Positions 8,321 to 17,454 of a stretch of 32,064 bases of DNA are shown here, in pieces. Below the pieces are notes generated by a model, which saw nothing but the letters and a program-made list of their open reading frames with translations, did not search any database and had not been told where the DNA came from. Source of the DNA: Bacillota bacterium (GTDB lineage Bacteria > Bacillota > Clostridia > CAKSNL01 > HGM11501); the NCBI GenBank assembly GCA_030705805.1, contig JAUZPY010000013.1, positions 1-32,064 on the forward strand, written 5' to 3'. Positions within the stretch are counted from its first letter, which is position 1, and the number at the start of each line of letters is the position of its first letter. A program made the position numbers and the translations under genes.

Positions 8321-8580
8321 TTTATGATTGGTGAGGTTATGACGGTAGATTTGTGAATGTGGATTTATGCTGGTGGATTATTGTTGGTGAGTTTATGCCT
8401 GGTGCATTTATGCCTGCGGACTTATTGCTGCTGAATTTGTGGCTGGCGGGTTTATGATTGGCGAGGTTATTGCTGCTGAATTTATGACTGGTAGATTTGT
8501 GGATGTGGATTTATGACTGGTGAGTTTATGGCGGTGAATTATTGCTAGTGGGTTATTGCTGGTGAGGTTATTACTACAAG
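8321..8580. repeat. Degenerate minisatellite, ~14-15-bp unit (consensus approx. TTTATGNCTGGTGRN), ~17-18 copies
   Basis: Repeated TTTATGACTGGTGAG / TTTATGCCTGGTGCA / TTATTGCTGCTGAAT / TTGTGGATGTGGAT units; G/T-rich on plus strand; no long ORF. Confidence 0.85.
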
Positions 8581-8585
8581 AAAAA

Positions 8586-8609
8586 GGGAGTTGTCAAAAG
8601 ACAACTCCC
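8586..8609 (-). terminator. Terminator of the zinc-ribbon gene
   Basis: GGGAGTTGTC / GACAACTCCC 10-bp stem, 4-nt loop; minus strand continues TTTTTCTT. Confidence 0.8.
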
Positions 8610-8642
8610 TCGCTAATCTACAAAATTACCTCAAAGTGAGTA

Positions 8643-8912
8643 TTATTTGTGATTTGCGAAACATTCACTGCAGTATACAGGCTTATCGTTCTTTGGAACA
8701 AAAGGAACCTTAGCTTCTTTGCCGCAATTAGCGCATATAGCTGTATGCATTTCTCTGTTTTCTCTCATTGCGGATTTCTTTGCAGCTCTGCAGTCTTTAC
8801 AACGCTGAGGCTCATTCTGAAAGCCTTTTTCTGCATAGAATTCCTGTTCTCCGGCTGTAAAAACAAATTCGTTTCCGCAGTCCTTGCATACCAATGTCTT
8901 GTCCTGGTACAT
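8643..8912 (-). CDS. Zinc-ribbon domain protein (zf-trcl-type probable zinc-binding domain)
   Basis: Four CxxC pairs: CKDC, CKDC, CANC, CSEC; GTGAGGAG RBS. Confidence 0.88.
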   Translation of the reverse strand: MYQDKTLVCKDCGNEFVFTAGEQEFYAEKGFQNEPQRCKDCRAAKKSAMRENREMHTAICANCGKEAKVPFVPKNDKPVYCSECFANHK

Positions 8913-8948
8913 GATAATATCTCCTCACTTTGAAAAAAAAATAGTAAT

Positions 8949-9017
8949 TAACCCCGGCCGGAATTGCACCGACCCACCATGAAACTCTCACAGCACACTC
9001 ACTTTGAGTAAGGGCAT
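8949..9017 (-). pseudogene. Possible degenerate tRNA-like sequence downstream of tRNA-Gly (weak)
   Basis: Minus strand: T-arm-like GTCGG-TGCAATT-CCGGC followed by CGGGGTTA and a wobble-rich anticodon-like arm; non-canonical loop and poor acceptor pairing. Confidence 0.2.
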
Positions 9018-9050
9018 ATATATAAACCCAATTAGGGTTTATTTAATTTT

Positions 9051-9124
9051 TGGAGCGGGTAACGGGAATCGAACCCGCACAGCCGGCTTGGGAAGCCGGA
9101 ACTCTACCTTTGAGCTATACCCGC
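9051..9124 (-). tRNA. tRNA-Gly (anticodon CCC), CCA encoded
   Basis: GCGGGTATAGCTCAAAGGTAGAGTTCCGGCTTCCCAAGCCGGCTGTGCGGGTTCGATTCCCGTTACCCGCTCCA folds as a cloverleaf; anticodon loop TTCCCAA. Confidence 0.96.
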
Positions 9125-9130
9125 AAAAAG

Positions 9131-9751
9131 TCAAGCGACTTCACTGACCACTTTTTCAACTTTACGCTTAATTCTTTGAAGGGCGTTATCTATAGCTTTT
9201 GTAGATTTATTTAAAAGGATACCTATTTCCTGATAAGAACGACCTTGAAGATAACAGGATAATACCTGATGCTCAAACTTGCTTAAGGATGAATTAATCT
9301 TTTCACCAATAGAATGGTAATGCTCTTGATTTATCATAATTTCTTCCGGACCCGGGAGAAAGTTTCCACAAAGCATATCTAAAAGGGAACAGTCAGATTC
9401 TTCATCATACACCGGCTTGTTTAAGGATACCGATGTGTTAAGAGGTATGTGCTTTTGCCGTGTAGACGCCTTTATTGCCGTAGCAATCTGACGGCGGATA
9501 CAAATTTCAGCAAAACTTCTAAAAGAAACATTTTTAGTATTGTTAAAATCCCTTGTAGCCTTGAATAGGCCAATCATGCCTTCCTGTATAAGGTCATCTT
9601 TATCGGCACCGATTAAAAAATAACGAAAAGCCTTTTGTTTTACAAAACCCACATATCTGCCAAGAAGAGAATCCAATGCTGTATTATCGCCGGCTCTATG
9701 AGCTTCAAGTAGCTCTTCATCAGTAAAACTGCTATAGTCGGCATTCTTCAT
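9131..9751 (-). CDS. sigH: Sporulation sigma factor SigH (start trimmed to MKNADY; ORF track starts at 9769)
   Basis: DLIQEGMIGLFKATRDFN region 2; FRSFAEICIRRQIATAIKASTRQKH; GRSYQEIGILLNKSTKAIDNALQRIKRK region 4.2; GGAGGTG RBS 5 nt before ATG 9751. Confidence 0.93.
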   Translation of the reverse strand: MKNADYSSFTDEELLEAHRAGDNTALDSLLGRYVGFVKQKAFRYFLIGADKDDLIQEGMIGLFKATRDFNNTKNVSFRSFAEICIRRQIATAIKASTRQKHIPLNTSVSLNKPVYDEESDCSLLDMLCGNFLPGPEEIMINQEHYHSIGEKINSSLSKFEHQVLSCYLQGRSYQEIGILLNKSTKAIDNALQRIKRKVEKVVSEVA

Positions 9752-9914
9752 CCTTACACCTCCGGGCAATCAGCGCAGAATATACTATCCATAGTATAAA
9801 TGATAAACTTCATTTTGTCAAGAAATATTTATGAAAGCGTTATAATATCGATAAATGTTTGTAATATGGTTTAAAAATATGGAAATAAATGTTATAAGGC
9901 CCATTTTCACATAA

Positions 9915-11063
9915 TTATTTGATTGAACTCCGTAATATATCAGCCATGTCTGTCTTTTCCCAAGGCAGACCTTCTTTTCCAAAATGTCCGTAATTTGATG
10001 TTTGCGCATATATTGGGGTACGCAGATTAAGAGTTTTAATTATTCCGTGAGGACGCAGGTCAAATTTTTCTAATATAAGATTTTCTAAAAGATCATCAGA
10101 TACTGTTCCTGTTCCAAAGCTGTCAACTCTTACAGATACGGGATTCGCAACACCAATAGCGTATGCAAGCTGAATTTCACATTTAGCGCAGAGGCCTGAT
10201 GCGACAAGATTCTTTGCTACATAACGTGCCATGTACGCAGCGCTTCTATCTACTTTTGAAGGGTCTTTTCCGGAGAAAGCTCCGCCGCCGTGGCGAGCAT
10301 ATCCTCCGTAGGTATCAACTATAATCTTGCGACCTGTGAGGCCACAGTCTCCATAAGGGCCGCCTATTACAAAACGACCTGTGGGATTTATAAAGAAAGA
10401 AGTTGTTTCATCAATCATATTTTTATCTATTATTGGAAAAATAACCTGCTCCTTTATATCTTTTTTTATCTGATCTAATGATACATCGGGATTATGCTGG
10501 GCTGAAACAACAATTGCGTCAATTTTTACAGGATTATTGTTTTCGTCATACTCAACGGTTACCTGTGTTTTTCCATCGGGACGCAAATAGGAAAGAATGC
10601 CTGCTTTTCTTACATATGTAAGTCTTGCTGAAAGTTTATGAGCAAGATATATCGGAAGAGGCATTAAAGTATCTGTTTCAGAGCAGGCAAAGCCAAATAT
10701 AAGACCTTGGTCACCGGCACCGCTGTTGGGGTCATCGTTATTTCCAACTCCCATTGCGATATCGGGTGACTGCTCATGTATACAGTTCATAATTGAGCAG
10801 GTGTCCGCATCAAAGCCCATTTCAGAGCTTGTGTATCCGATATCTCTAATGGTATCACGAACAACTTTTTGAAGGTCGACGTCCGCCTTGGTTGTAACTT
10901 CGCCCATAACCATAATTAAGCCTGTAGAGGCTGTAACCTCGCAGGCAACTCTTGAATTAGGATCCTGTGTAAGCATTTCGTCGAGTACACGGTCAGAAAT
11001 CAGATCGCATAGCTTGTCCGGATGGCCTTCGGTAACAGATTCGCTTGTAAATAGTCTTCTCAT
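9915..11063 (-). CDS. metK: S-adenosylmethionine synthetase
   Basis: [50 protein letters not shown]. Confidence 0.97.
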   Translation of the reverse strand: MRRLFTSESVTEGHPDKLCDLISDRVLDEMLTQDPNSRVACEVTASTGLIMVMGEVTTKADVDLQKVVRDTIRDIGYTSSEMGFDADTCSIMNCIHEQSPDIAMGVGNNDDPNSGAGDQGLIFGFACSETDTLMPLPIYLAHKLSARLTYVRKAGILSYLRPDGKTQVTVEYDENNNPVKIDAIVVSAQHNPDVSLDQIKKDIKEQVIFPIIDKNMIDETTSFFINPTGRFVIGGPYGDCGLTGRKIIVDTYGGYARHGGGAFSGKDPSKVDRSAAYMARYVAKNLVASGLCAKCEIQLAYAIGVANPVSVRVDSFGTGTVSDDLLENLILEKFDLRPHGIIKTLNLRTPIYAQTSNYGHFGKEGLPWEKTDMADILRSSIK

Positions 11064-11087
11064 GGGTAATCGCTCCTTATAGACATA

Positions 11088-11120
11088 ACAAAAAAATCTA
11101 CGGGTAGTAGATTTTTGTTA
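11088..11120 (-). terminator. Hairpin between rpsT and metK
   Basis: AAAAATCTAC...GTAGATTTTT inverted repeat. Confidence 0.6.
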
Positions 11121-11165
11121 CAAATCGGGCAGTGGGAAACTGCTTAATGAAATTTGCAAATAAAA

Positions 11166-11429
11166 TTACGCCATAGCGTTTACTTTTTTAGCTAAAGATG
11201 ATTTCTTTCTGGAAATTGTGTTTTTATGAAAAACACCCTTTGCAACAGCTTGGTCCATCTTCTTTGATGCATAGCTTATTGCAGCCTGAGCAACAGCTTT
11301 ATCGCCGGCAACTATTGCAGCATCAGCCTTCTTAAGTGCTGTGCGAATAGCAGATTTAACCATCTGGTTTCTTATAGTTTTCTTCTTTGTTATTATAACT
11401 CTTTTTTTAGCTGATTTAATATTGGGCAT
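11166..11429 (-). CDS. rpsT: 30S ribosomal protein S20 (start at MPNIKSAKK)
   Basis: MPNIKSAKKRVIITKKKTIRNQMVKSAIRTALKKADAAI...GVFHKNTISRKKSSLAKKVN; GGAGGTG RBS before ATG 11429. Confidence 0.95.
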   Translation of the reverse strand: MPNIKSAKKRVIITKKKTIRNQMVKSAIRTALKKADAAIVAGDKAVAQAAISYASKKMDQAVAKGVFHKNTISRKKSSLAKKVNAMA

Positions 11430-11586
11430 GGTATTCACCTCCGAATAACGAAATTAATACATTTAGGTTGCGGCAAAGTGCGGTACCGAACGGTGATAAC
11501 CGACCCTTGCCTTAAATAATTTTCAGCAAATTACATTTTAGCACAGAAAAGGTAAAAAAGCAAGCATTTTTTAAAATCTTTTGTAA

Positions 11587-13638
11587 TTAGTTAAACATAC
11601 TTTCCGCACCCCGACCGATAAACATCTTCTTTAATGATTCTTTTAAGCACCTATGATCGGGACTCTGAAGTAGCGGGTCATCCTTTAATATTCGGTCTGA
11701 GATATTGCTTGCAAGGTTTAAAAGGGCTGTGTCTTTTGCAATATCTCCAATTTTCAGTTCCGGAAGACCATGCTGCTTGGTGCCAAAAATTTCTCCGGGT
11801 CCACGAAGCTCTAAATCCTTATTGGCTATTAAAAACCCGTCATTTGTAGAAGCCATAATGTCCATACGTTCTTTGGTTATTTTACTGTCACTTTGGTTAA
11901 ACAGCACACAGTAGCTTTTATCCTTTCCGCGGCCAACCCGCCCTCTTAATTGGTGAAGCTGGGAAAGACCAAACCGTTCTGCGTTTTCTACAACCATAAG
12001 GGTGGCGTTGGGCACGTTGACACCTACCTCAATAACAGTTGTTGAAACAAGAACTGTTATTTCATTCTTTATAAAAGACTCCATTATTGAATCTTTTTCA
12101 TCACTTTTCATTTTACCGTGTATGAAGCCTATAGGAAGGTCAACAAACACATATTTTTTAAGATTTTCGGTAAATTCAACAACACTTTTTAATTCACTTG
12201 CGTCGTTTTCTTCAACCATAGGACATACTATGTATGCCTGATTTCCCTGTTTTACAATTTTATCAATAAAGCTGTATATCCTATGCCGCATATTTTCATC
12301 TACTACATAAGTATCTACCTTCTGCCTTCCCGGAGGCATCTGGTCAATTACAGATATATTAAGGTCGCTGTATAAAATCAGTGCAAGGGTGCGGGGAATC
12401 GGTGTTGCGGTCATAACCAGAACATGAGGAGACAAACTGGCCTTTTCGGCCAAAAGAGCCCTTTGCCTTACACCAAATCTATGCTGTTCGTCCGTTATGA
12501 CTAAGGCTAAATTATTAAACTCAACATCCTTAGAAAAGAGAGCATGAGTGCCTACAGCTACCTGGATTTCTCCACTTTTTAATCCTTCGATAATCATGCG
12601 GCGCTCCTTAGTCTTAGTGCTTCCTGATAAAAGAGCAATTTTAATGCCGGGAAGCATAGACTTAAGCGACTCATAATGCTGAGAGGCAAGAAGCTCGGTT
12701 GGGGCCATCATTGCTCCCTGATATCCGTTTTGGCAGGCAAGGTATAAGCAGGCTGCTGCCACAGCGGTTTTCCCGCAGCCAACATCACCCTGAACAAGCC
12801 TGTTCATAGGCTTTTTAAGAGTTAAATCCATTGATATTTCATTGCATACCCTAAGCTGTGCATCCGTCATAGTAAAGGGCAATTTAGCATAAAAGGCTGA
12901 TAAGTCTGTGCTATTGAAAGAATAGCCGCTTAAATTGTTCCGCCTGTCTTTTAAGGCCCTCATTCCCATGTTAAGCAGCAAAAATTCCTCAAATACAAGC
13001 CTTTTGCGCGCCACACTATAATCGTGAAAGGAAGCAGGAAAATGAATGTTTCTGATTGCGTATTTGATTTCACACAGTTCACATTCATCTCTTACCCACT
13101 TTGGCAATGTTTCTTCCAGGTCGTTTTCAGCCAAATCCAAACATTTTGAAGCAATACCAAGCAAAGCCTTTAAAGAAAGGCCGGAGGTAAGCTGATATAC
13201 GGGAATAATACGGCCGGTAGCAATATTTACATCAGCTTTTTCATATACGGGATTTATGATATCCTTTTTACCGGCACTTCGCTTGATCTGACCGTAAAAA
13301 GTGTAAAAGTTTCCGATTTTGAATGTATTAACGACATATTTATTATTGTACCATATGGCATTTATAAAACCTGAGTCATCCCTAAGAGTCAGATTATAAA
13401 TTACCATGTTTTTGCGGACTCTTCTTTCGCTGACAGCAGAAAAAACAGCGGCTTTTATACACGCTGTTTCTCCTTCTTGCAATTCAGCAATTTTTTTTAT
13501 TTCTGACCTATCTTCAATTCGGTAAGGGAAATAGTAAAGCATATCAGAAACCGTAGTTATGCCTAAGCGCTCCAGCTTTTTTTCTATAGCGCTTCCTACA
13601 CCCTTAATTTTAATGATTTGCAGGTCAAGGTTTGACAT
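11587..13638 (-). CDS. recG: ATP-dependent DNA helicase RecG
   Basis: GDVGCGKTAVAAACLYLA Walker A, DEQHRFG, MTATPIPRTLAL, QLRGRVGRG; N-terminal OB wedge domain. Confidence 0.97.
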   Translation of the reverse strand: MSNLDLQIIKIKGVGSAIEKKLERLGITTVSDMLYYFPYRIEDRSEIKKIAELQEGETACIKAAVFSAVSERRVRKNMVIYNLTLRDDSGFINAIWYNNKYVVNTFKIGNFYTFYGQIKRSAGKKDIINPVYEKADVNIATGRIIPVYQLTSGLSLKALLGIASKCLDLAENDLEETLPKWVRDECELCEIKYAIRNIHFPASFHDYSVARKRLVFEEFLLLNMGMRALKDRRNNLSGYSFNSTDLSAFYAKLPFTMTDAQLRVCNEISMDLTLKKPMNRLVQGDVGCGKTAVAAACLYLACQNGYQGAMMAPTELLASQHYESLKSMLPGIKIALLSGSTKTKERRMIIEGLKSGEIQVAVGTHALFSKDVEFNNLALVITDEQHRFGVRQRALLAEKASLSPHVLVMTATPIPRTLALILYSDLNISVIDQMPPGRQKVDTYVVDENMRHRIYSFIDKIVKQGNQAYIVCPMVEENDASELKSVVEFTENLKKYVFVDLPIGFIHGKMKSDEKDSIMESFIKNEITVLVSTTVIEVGVNVPNATLMVVENAERFGLSQLHQLRGRVGRGKDKSYCVLFNQSDSKITKERMDIMASTNDGFLIANKDLELRGPGEIFGTKQHGLPELKIGDIAKDTALLNLASNISDRILKDDPLLQSPDHRCLKESLKKMFIGRGAESMFN

Positions 13639-13647
13639 AACTTCTCC

Positions 13648-15312
13648 TCATTCTACCGACAGTATATAGCTATATACCGGCTGGCCGCCAGGATAAACCG
13701 AAACGTCAAGATTGTCATATTTTATTTCAAGATATTCCGAAAGAGCTTTTGCTTCGCTTTCAACGGCATTCTCACCGTAAATAACTGTAATTATTTCTGA
13801 ATCATCATTTACCAATTCATCAATAAGGCTTTTAGCGATTTCAGATGCATCGTGACCTACAGCTTTTATATCGTTTTCAACCATACCAAGGATGTCACCT
13901 TCATGAATTTGTTTATCTTCAATTACAGTATCTCTCACAGCATAAGTAACAAGAGCAGTTTTAACTTTACCGGCTGCCTCGGCCATTGCTTCGGAATTTT
14001 CTTTTGCTTCACCTTCCGGAGAAAAAGAAATTAACGCAGAAAGCCCCTGGGGTATTGTATTTGTAGGAATAACTTTAACATTGGTTTTAGCAATTTTAGC
14101 TGCTTGATTTGCTGCCATCAAAATATTTTTGTTGTTAGGTAATACATAAACGTTGCTGGCATTAAGGCTGTTAATTGCATTTAATATATCCTCTGTACTG
14201 GGGTTCATAGTTTGTCCGCCCGGAATAATGCTGGCGCCTAAGTCCTTAAACATAGCCTGCACGCCATCACCGGCTGCAACTGCAATTACGGCGTTTTTTA
14301 CTTCTGGAGCTGTATCTTGAGGTACTTCAGTTTTTAGCTCCGGGGTAATTACAGCAGCTTCTGTATTAGTATTTTCGCCATTCTGCTCAACTATATTTGA
14401 ATGCTGCAGCTTCATGTTTTCAATTTTTATAGCGGAAAGCTCGCCGTATCTTACTGCGTGTTCCAGAATAAAACCGGGGTTGTTGGTGTGTATGTGTATC
14501 TTAATTATATCTTCATCGTCTATGATAACAAGACAATCGCCCGTTTTTTCAATAGCTGCTTTCAGCTTATCTGCCCTTATAGCAGAATTATATTTATCAA
14601 TAATAAGCTCGGTACAATATGTGAACTTTATATCTTCGGTTTTAATTATAGATTGAGGAATTGATTCTTCTTCTGCTTTTTCTGTTTCTGAAAGTTCAAC
14701 TACGGAACCGGTTTTCAGGTAAATAAGCATACCCTCGAATATAACCATAAGACCTTTACCGCCGGCATCAACAACACCGGCCTGTTTTAAAGCCGGCAGC
14801 ATATCGGGGGTCATGGACAGCGTTTTGTTTCCTTCATCGCAGACACATTCCATCAAAGCAACAAAATCTTCTTCGACACATTCGCTTGCTGCCCCAGCGC
14901 AGGCTTTGATTATGGTTAAAATAGTACCTTCTGTGGGTTTCATAACGGCGCGGTAAGCACCTATGCAACCGGAATTAAGACAATCAGAAAAGTCCTTGCA
15001 GGTAAGTACTGATTTACCTTTTGCACCTTTTGAAATTCCCCTGAAAATCTGTGATAAAATTACACCGGAATTTCCTCTGGCGCCTCTTAAGGTAAGTGAA
15101 GCTGCTGCATCAGCAACCTTATCTACCCAGCATGAGTCATAAGGAATATTCTTTGCGGCATTTTGAAAGGTTAGGGACATATTTGTACCCGTATCACCAT
15201 CAGGTACAGGAAATACGTTAAGTGAATCCACTTTTTGTCTTGAGTTGCTTAAGTTGTTTGCGCCTGATTTAATCATTAGAGCAAAAACTGAAGCAGATAG
15301 TTCTTTTATCAC
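13648..15312 (-). CDS. DAK2 domain fatty acid kinase-like protein (FakA/YloV)
   Basis: NVFPVPDGDTGTNMSLTF, LRGARGNSGVILSQIFRG, DAGGKGLMVIFEGM. Confidence 0.93.
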   Translation of the reverse strand: MIKELSASVFALMIKSGANNLSNSRQKVDSLNVFPVPDGDTGTNMSLTFQNAAKNIPYDSCWVDKVADAAASLTLRGARGNSGVILSQIFRGISKGAKGKSVLTCKDFSDCLNSGCIGAYRAVMKPTEGTILTIIKACAGAASECVEEDFVALMECVCDEGNKTLSMTPDMLPALKQAGVVDAGGKGLMVIFEGMLIYLKTGSVVELSETEKAEEESIPQSIIKTEDIKFTYCTELIIDKYNSAIRADKLKAAIEKTGDCLVIIDDEDIIKIHIHTNNPGFILEHAVRYGELSAIKIENMKLQHSNIVEQNGENTNTEAAVITPELKTEVPQDTAPEVKNAVIAVAAGDGVQAMFKDLGASIIPGGQTMNPSTEDILNAINSLNASNVYVLPNNKNILMAANQAAKIAKTNVKVIPTNTIPQGLSALISFSPEGEAKENSEAMAEAAGKVKTALVTYAVRDTVIEDKQIHEGDILGMVENDIKAVGHDASEIAKSLIDELVNDDSEIITVIYGENAVESEAKALSEYLEIKYDNLDVSVYPGGQPVYSYILSVE

Positions 15313-15325
15313 GAAAAGGTCCTCC

Positions 15326-15703
15326 TTAGTTATTTGCTCTTATTGATTCAACATGAACATGAGCTTGTTTTACTGTGAATCCTGTCATGCTTGTAACCTG
15401 ATACTTGACATTGTGCACAATGCTTTCGCAAATTGCGTTAATATTAAGCCCATATTGTGTAACTATGTGTAATGATATTGTCAGCTCATTATTTTCATCT
15501 ACAGAAATTTTAACACCTTTGTTTCCGGTTTCACCTTTTAAAAGGCTTGCTACTCCGTCTACAGTGGAACGGTAAGCCATGCCTACAACTCCATAGCATC
15601 CGGATGCGACGGTCGCTACTATACGGGCAATAACATCTTCATCAATTGCAATTTCGCCCAAAGCAGTTTCAAATTTTCCAACCATGGTGTTCACCTCCGT
15701 CAT
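15326..15703 (-). CDS. Asp23/Gls24 family envelope stress response protein (start probably MVGKF)
   Basis: GEIAIDEDVIARIVATVASGCYGVVGMA; classic pairing upstream of a DAK2 gene and recG. Confidence 0.92.
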   Translation of the reverse strand: MTEVNTMVGKFETALGEIAIDEDVIARIVATVASGCYGVVGMAYRSTVDGVASLLKGETGNKGVKISVDENNELTISLHIVTQYGLNINAICESIVHNVKYQVTSMTGFTVKQAHVHVESIRANN

Positions 15704-15782
15704 AATTTTAGTGGTAATTCTTTAAGTTATCAATATAATATTATAATATAAAATCATCATTTTGTAAAGTATATATATTAAT

Positions 15783-15811
15783 TTGACTTTTTAGCACGTA
15801 TTGTTTATAAT
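15783..15811 (+). promoter_or_regulatory. Sigma-A-like promoter for the cytidylate-kinase-like gene
   Basis: TTGACT (15783-15788), 17-bp spacer, TATAAT (15806-15811). Confidence 0.75.
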
Positions 15812-15848
15812 ATAGTTGTAAAAATATGTAAGAAAGAAGGGTTGGCCA

Positions 15849-16463
15849 ATGAAAGATAATATTATAATTACAATAAGTCGTGAATTTGGCAGCGGCGGAA
15901 GGGACATCGGGAAAAAGGTTTCTGAAGCTTTGGGAATACCCTTTTACGATAAAGCTATAGTAGATTTGGCGGCAAAAGAAAGCGGACTTGACGCTGAATT
16001 TATTGAAAAAGGTGAGCAAAAGATTACTTCGAGTATGCTTTTTTCAATTGCCACCACAAACTATGGCATAGGAGATTATTATACAGAAAGCAGCAATTTT
16101 TTAGTTGACAAAATTTTTATATCAGAAAGCAAGGCTATTAAAGAATTTGCAGGAAATGGGTCATGCGTTATAGTAGGCAGATGTGCTGATTACATTTTAA
16201 AAAATGACTTTCAGTGTTTCAACGCTTTTATTTATGCGGACTTTGATTTTCGGGTTAGAAGAGTTATTGAAGCTTATAATCTGTCCGTAAAGGATGCCGA
16301 AAAGCAAGTGAAAATGAGGGATAAACAAAGAGCAAAGCACTATGAACATTACACAGGCATAGAGTGGGGAAATGTAAATAATTATCATTTGTCCATAGAC
16401 AGTATGAAATTCGGTCTTGACAGTGCTGCCGATGTAATTAGAAGAGCAGCTGAACTTTTATAA
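15849..16463 (+). CDS. Cytidylate kinase-like family protein
   Basis: IITISREFGSGGRDIGKKVSEALGIPFYDKAIV; CVIVGRCADYIL. Confidence 0.92.
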   Translation: MKDNIIITISREFGSGGRDIGKKVSEALGIPFYDKAIVDLAAKESGLDAEFIEKGEQKITSSMLFSIATTNYGIGDYYTESSNFLVDKIFISESKAIKEFAGNGSCVIVGRCADYILKNDFQCFNAFIYADFDFRVRRVIEAYNLSVKDAEKQVKMRDKQRAKHYEHYTGIEWGNVNNYHLSIDSMKFGLDSAADVIRRAAELL

Positions 16464-16528
16464 AAAAGATTTAAAGTCCCGTATACCCTGCGAGATTTTA
16501 AGGTTAAGTTGATTTACAGGAGATAATT

Positions 16529-16795
16529 ATGGATTTGGATAAACTTAGAAAAGAAATTGATCTTATAGATGATGAAATTATATCATTATTTATTCAGCGT
16601 ATGGAAGTAGTCTCTAAGGTTGCTGAATATAAAAAAGAAAATGGTATTAAAGTAACTCAGCAAGGAAGAGAAGATGAAATACTAAAACGGGTAGAAAAGC
16701 TTTCGGGAGAGGAAATGGCCCCCTATTCAAAGGAGCTTTTTAATAAGCTTTTTGAGCTTTCAAAAGAATACCAGAATAAACAAAGCAAGGATTAA
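16529..16795 (+). CDS. Chorismate mutase (AroH/AroQ-class monofunctional domain)
   Basis: LDKLRKEIDLIDDEIISLFIQRMEVVSKVAEYKKENGIKV...REDEIL; directly upstream of aroQ. Confidence 0.9.
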   Translation: MDLDKLRKEIDLIDDEIISLFIQRMEVVSKVAEYKKENGIKVTQQGREDEILKRVEKLSGEEMAPYSKELFNKLFELSKEYQNKQSKD

Positions 16796-16822
16796 AATTG
16801 CAGTAAGATAGGGAGAATTTTC

Positions 16823-17254
16823 ATGAAGCTTTTGATTATTAACGGACCGAATTTAAACATGCTTGGCATCAGGGAGCCTGATATATACGGGAAAAGAACC
16901 TATGCAGACCTTTTAACATACATAGAAAATTTGTGTAAAAATGAAAATTTAGAGGCAGAAGTTTTTCAGTCAAACCATGAGGGTGCAATTGTAGATAAAA
17001 TACAGGATGCTTATGGAATTATTAATGGAATCGTTATTAACCCTGCCGCCTATACCCATACAAGTGTTGCTATTCTTGATGCAGTTAAAGCGGTAGGTCT
17101 GCCGACAGTTGAGGTTCACCTTTCCGATGTTTCAAAAAGAGAGGATTTTAGGAAAATCTCCTATATAAGAAATGCCTGCATAAAAACCTTCTCGGGCAAG
17201 GGCTTTGACAGTTATAAGGAAGCAATATTATATTTAAAAGATTATTTAAAATAA
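16823..17254 (+). CDS. aroQ: Type II 3-dehydroquinate dehydratase
   Basis: IINGPNLNMLGIREPDIYG; QSNHEGAIVDKI; INPAAYTHTSVAILDA; VEVHLSD. Confidence 0.96.
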   Translation: MKLLIINGPNLNMLGIREPDIYGKRTYADLLTYIENLCKNENLEAEVFQSNHEGAIVDKIQDAYGIINGIVINPAAYTHTSVAILDAVKAVGLPTVEVHLSDVSKREDFRKISYIRNACIKTFSGKGFDSYKEAILYLKDYLK

Positions 17255-17258
17255 GACC

Positions 17259-17286
17259 TTGCTTTTTGATAATTTTGTGGTAAAAT
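17259..17286 (+). promoter_or_regulatory. Possible weak promoter for the glpP leader
   Basis: TTGCTT, 16-bp spacer, TAAAAT. Confidence 0.35.
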
Positions 17287-17305
17287 TGTCGTGTAGTTAA
17301 TACTA

Positions 17306-17373
17306 GTGCAGAGAATAGGAGATGCATCGGAATAAAGGTATCATTTTATACCTTTGTTTTGATGCTCTTTTTT
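17306..17373 (+). promoter_or_regulatory. Leader with antiterminator-like and terminator hairpins upstream of glpP
   Basis: GTGCA (17306-17310)/TGCAT (17323-17327) stem overlaps the 5' arm of the 18-bp terminator stem GCATCGGAATAAAGGTAT (17324-17341)/ATACCTTTGTTTTGATGC (17348-17365) followed by TCTTTTTT. Confidence 0.55.
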
Positions 17374-17454
17374 ATATGTAAATTCACAAAAAGGTACTGC
17401 CTGTAATATAATTGCTTTGGCAAGTACACCTCTGATAACGAAAGGATAATTACT

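Noticed and set aside
8321-8580. CRISPR array
   Set aside because: Units are ~14-15 bp, contiguous, degenerate, with no unique spacers and no cas genes.
8649-8933. Plus-strand 94-aa Cys/Phe-rich ORF opposite the zinc-ribbon gene
   Set aside because: Antisense of four CxxC motifs; the zinc-ribbon reading has RBS, terminator and family support.
11064-11165. SAM riboswitch ahead of metK
   Set aside because: Only ~100 nt between rpsT and metK, containing a simple terminator hairpin and a short GCAGT/ACTGC stem; no S-box-like conserved core seen.
14401-14664. Plus-strand ORFs opposite the DAK2 gene
   Set aside because: Antisense shadows of a confident CDS.
15741-16019. Minus-strand 92-aa ORF overlapping the cytidylate kinase-like start
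   Set aside because: Overlaps a strong plus-strand promoter and a confident CDS; no domain.
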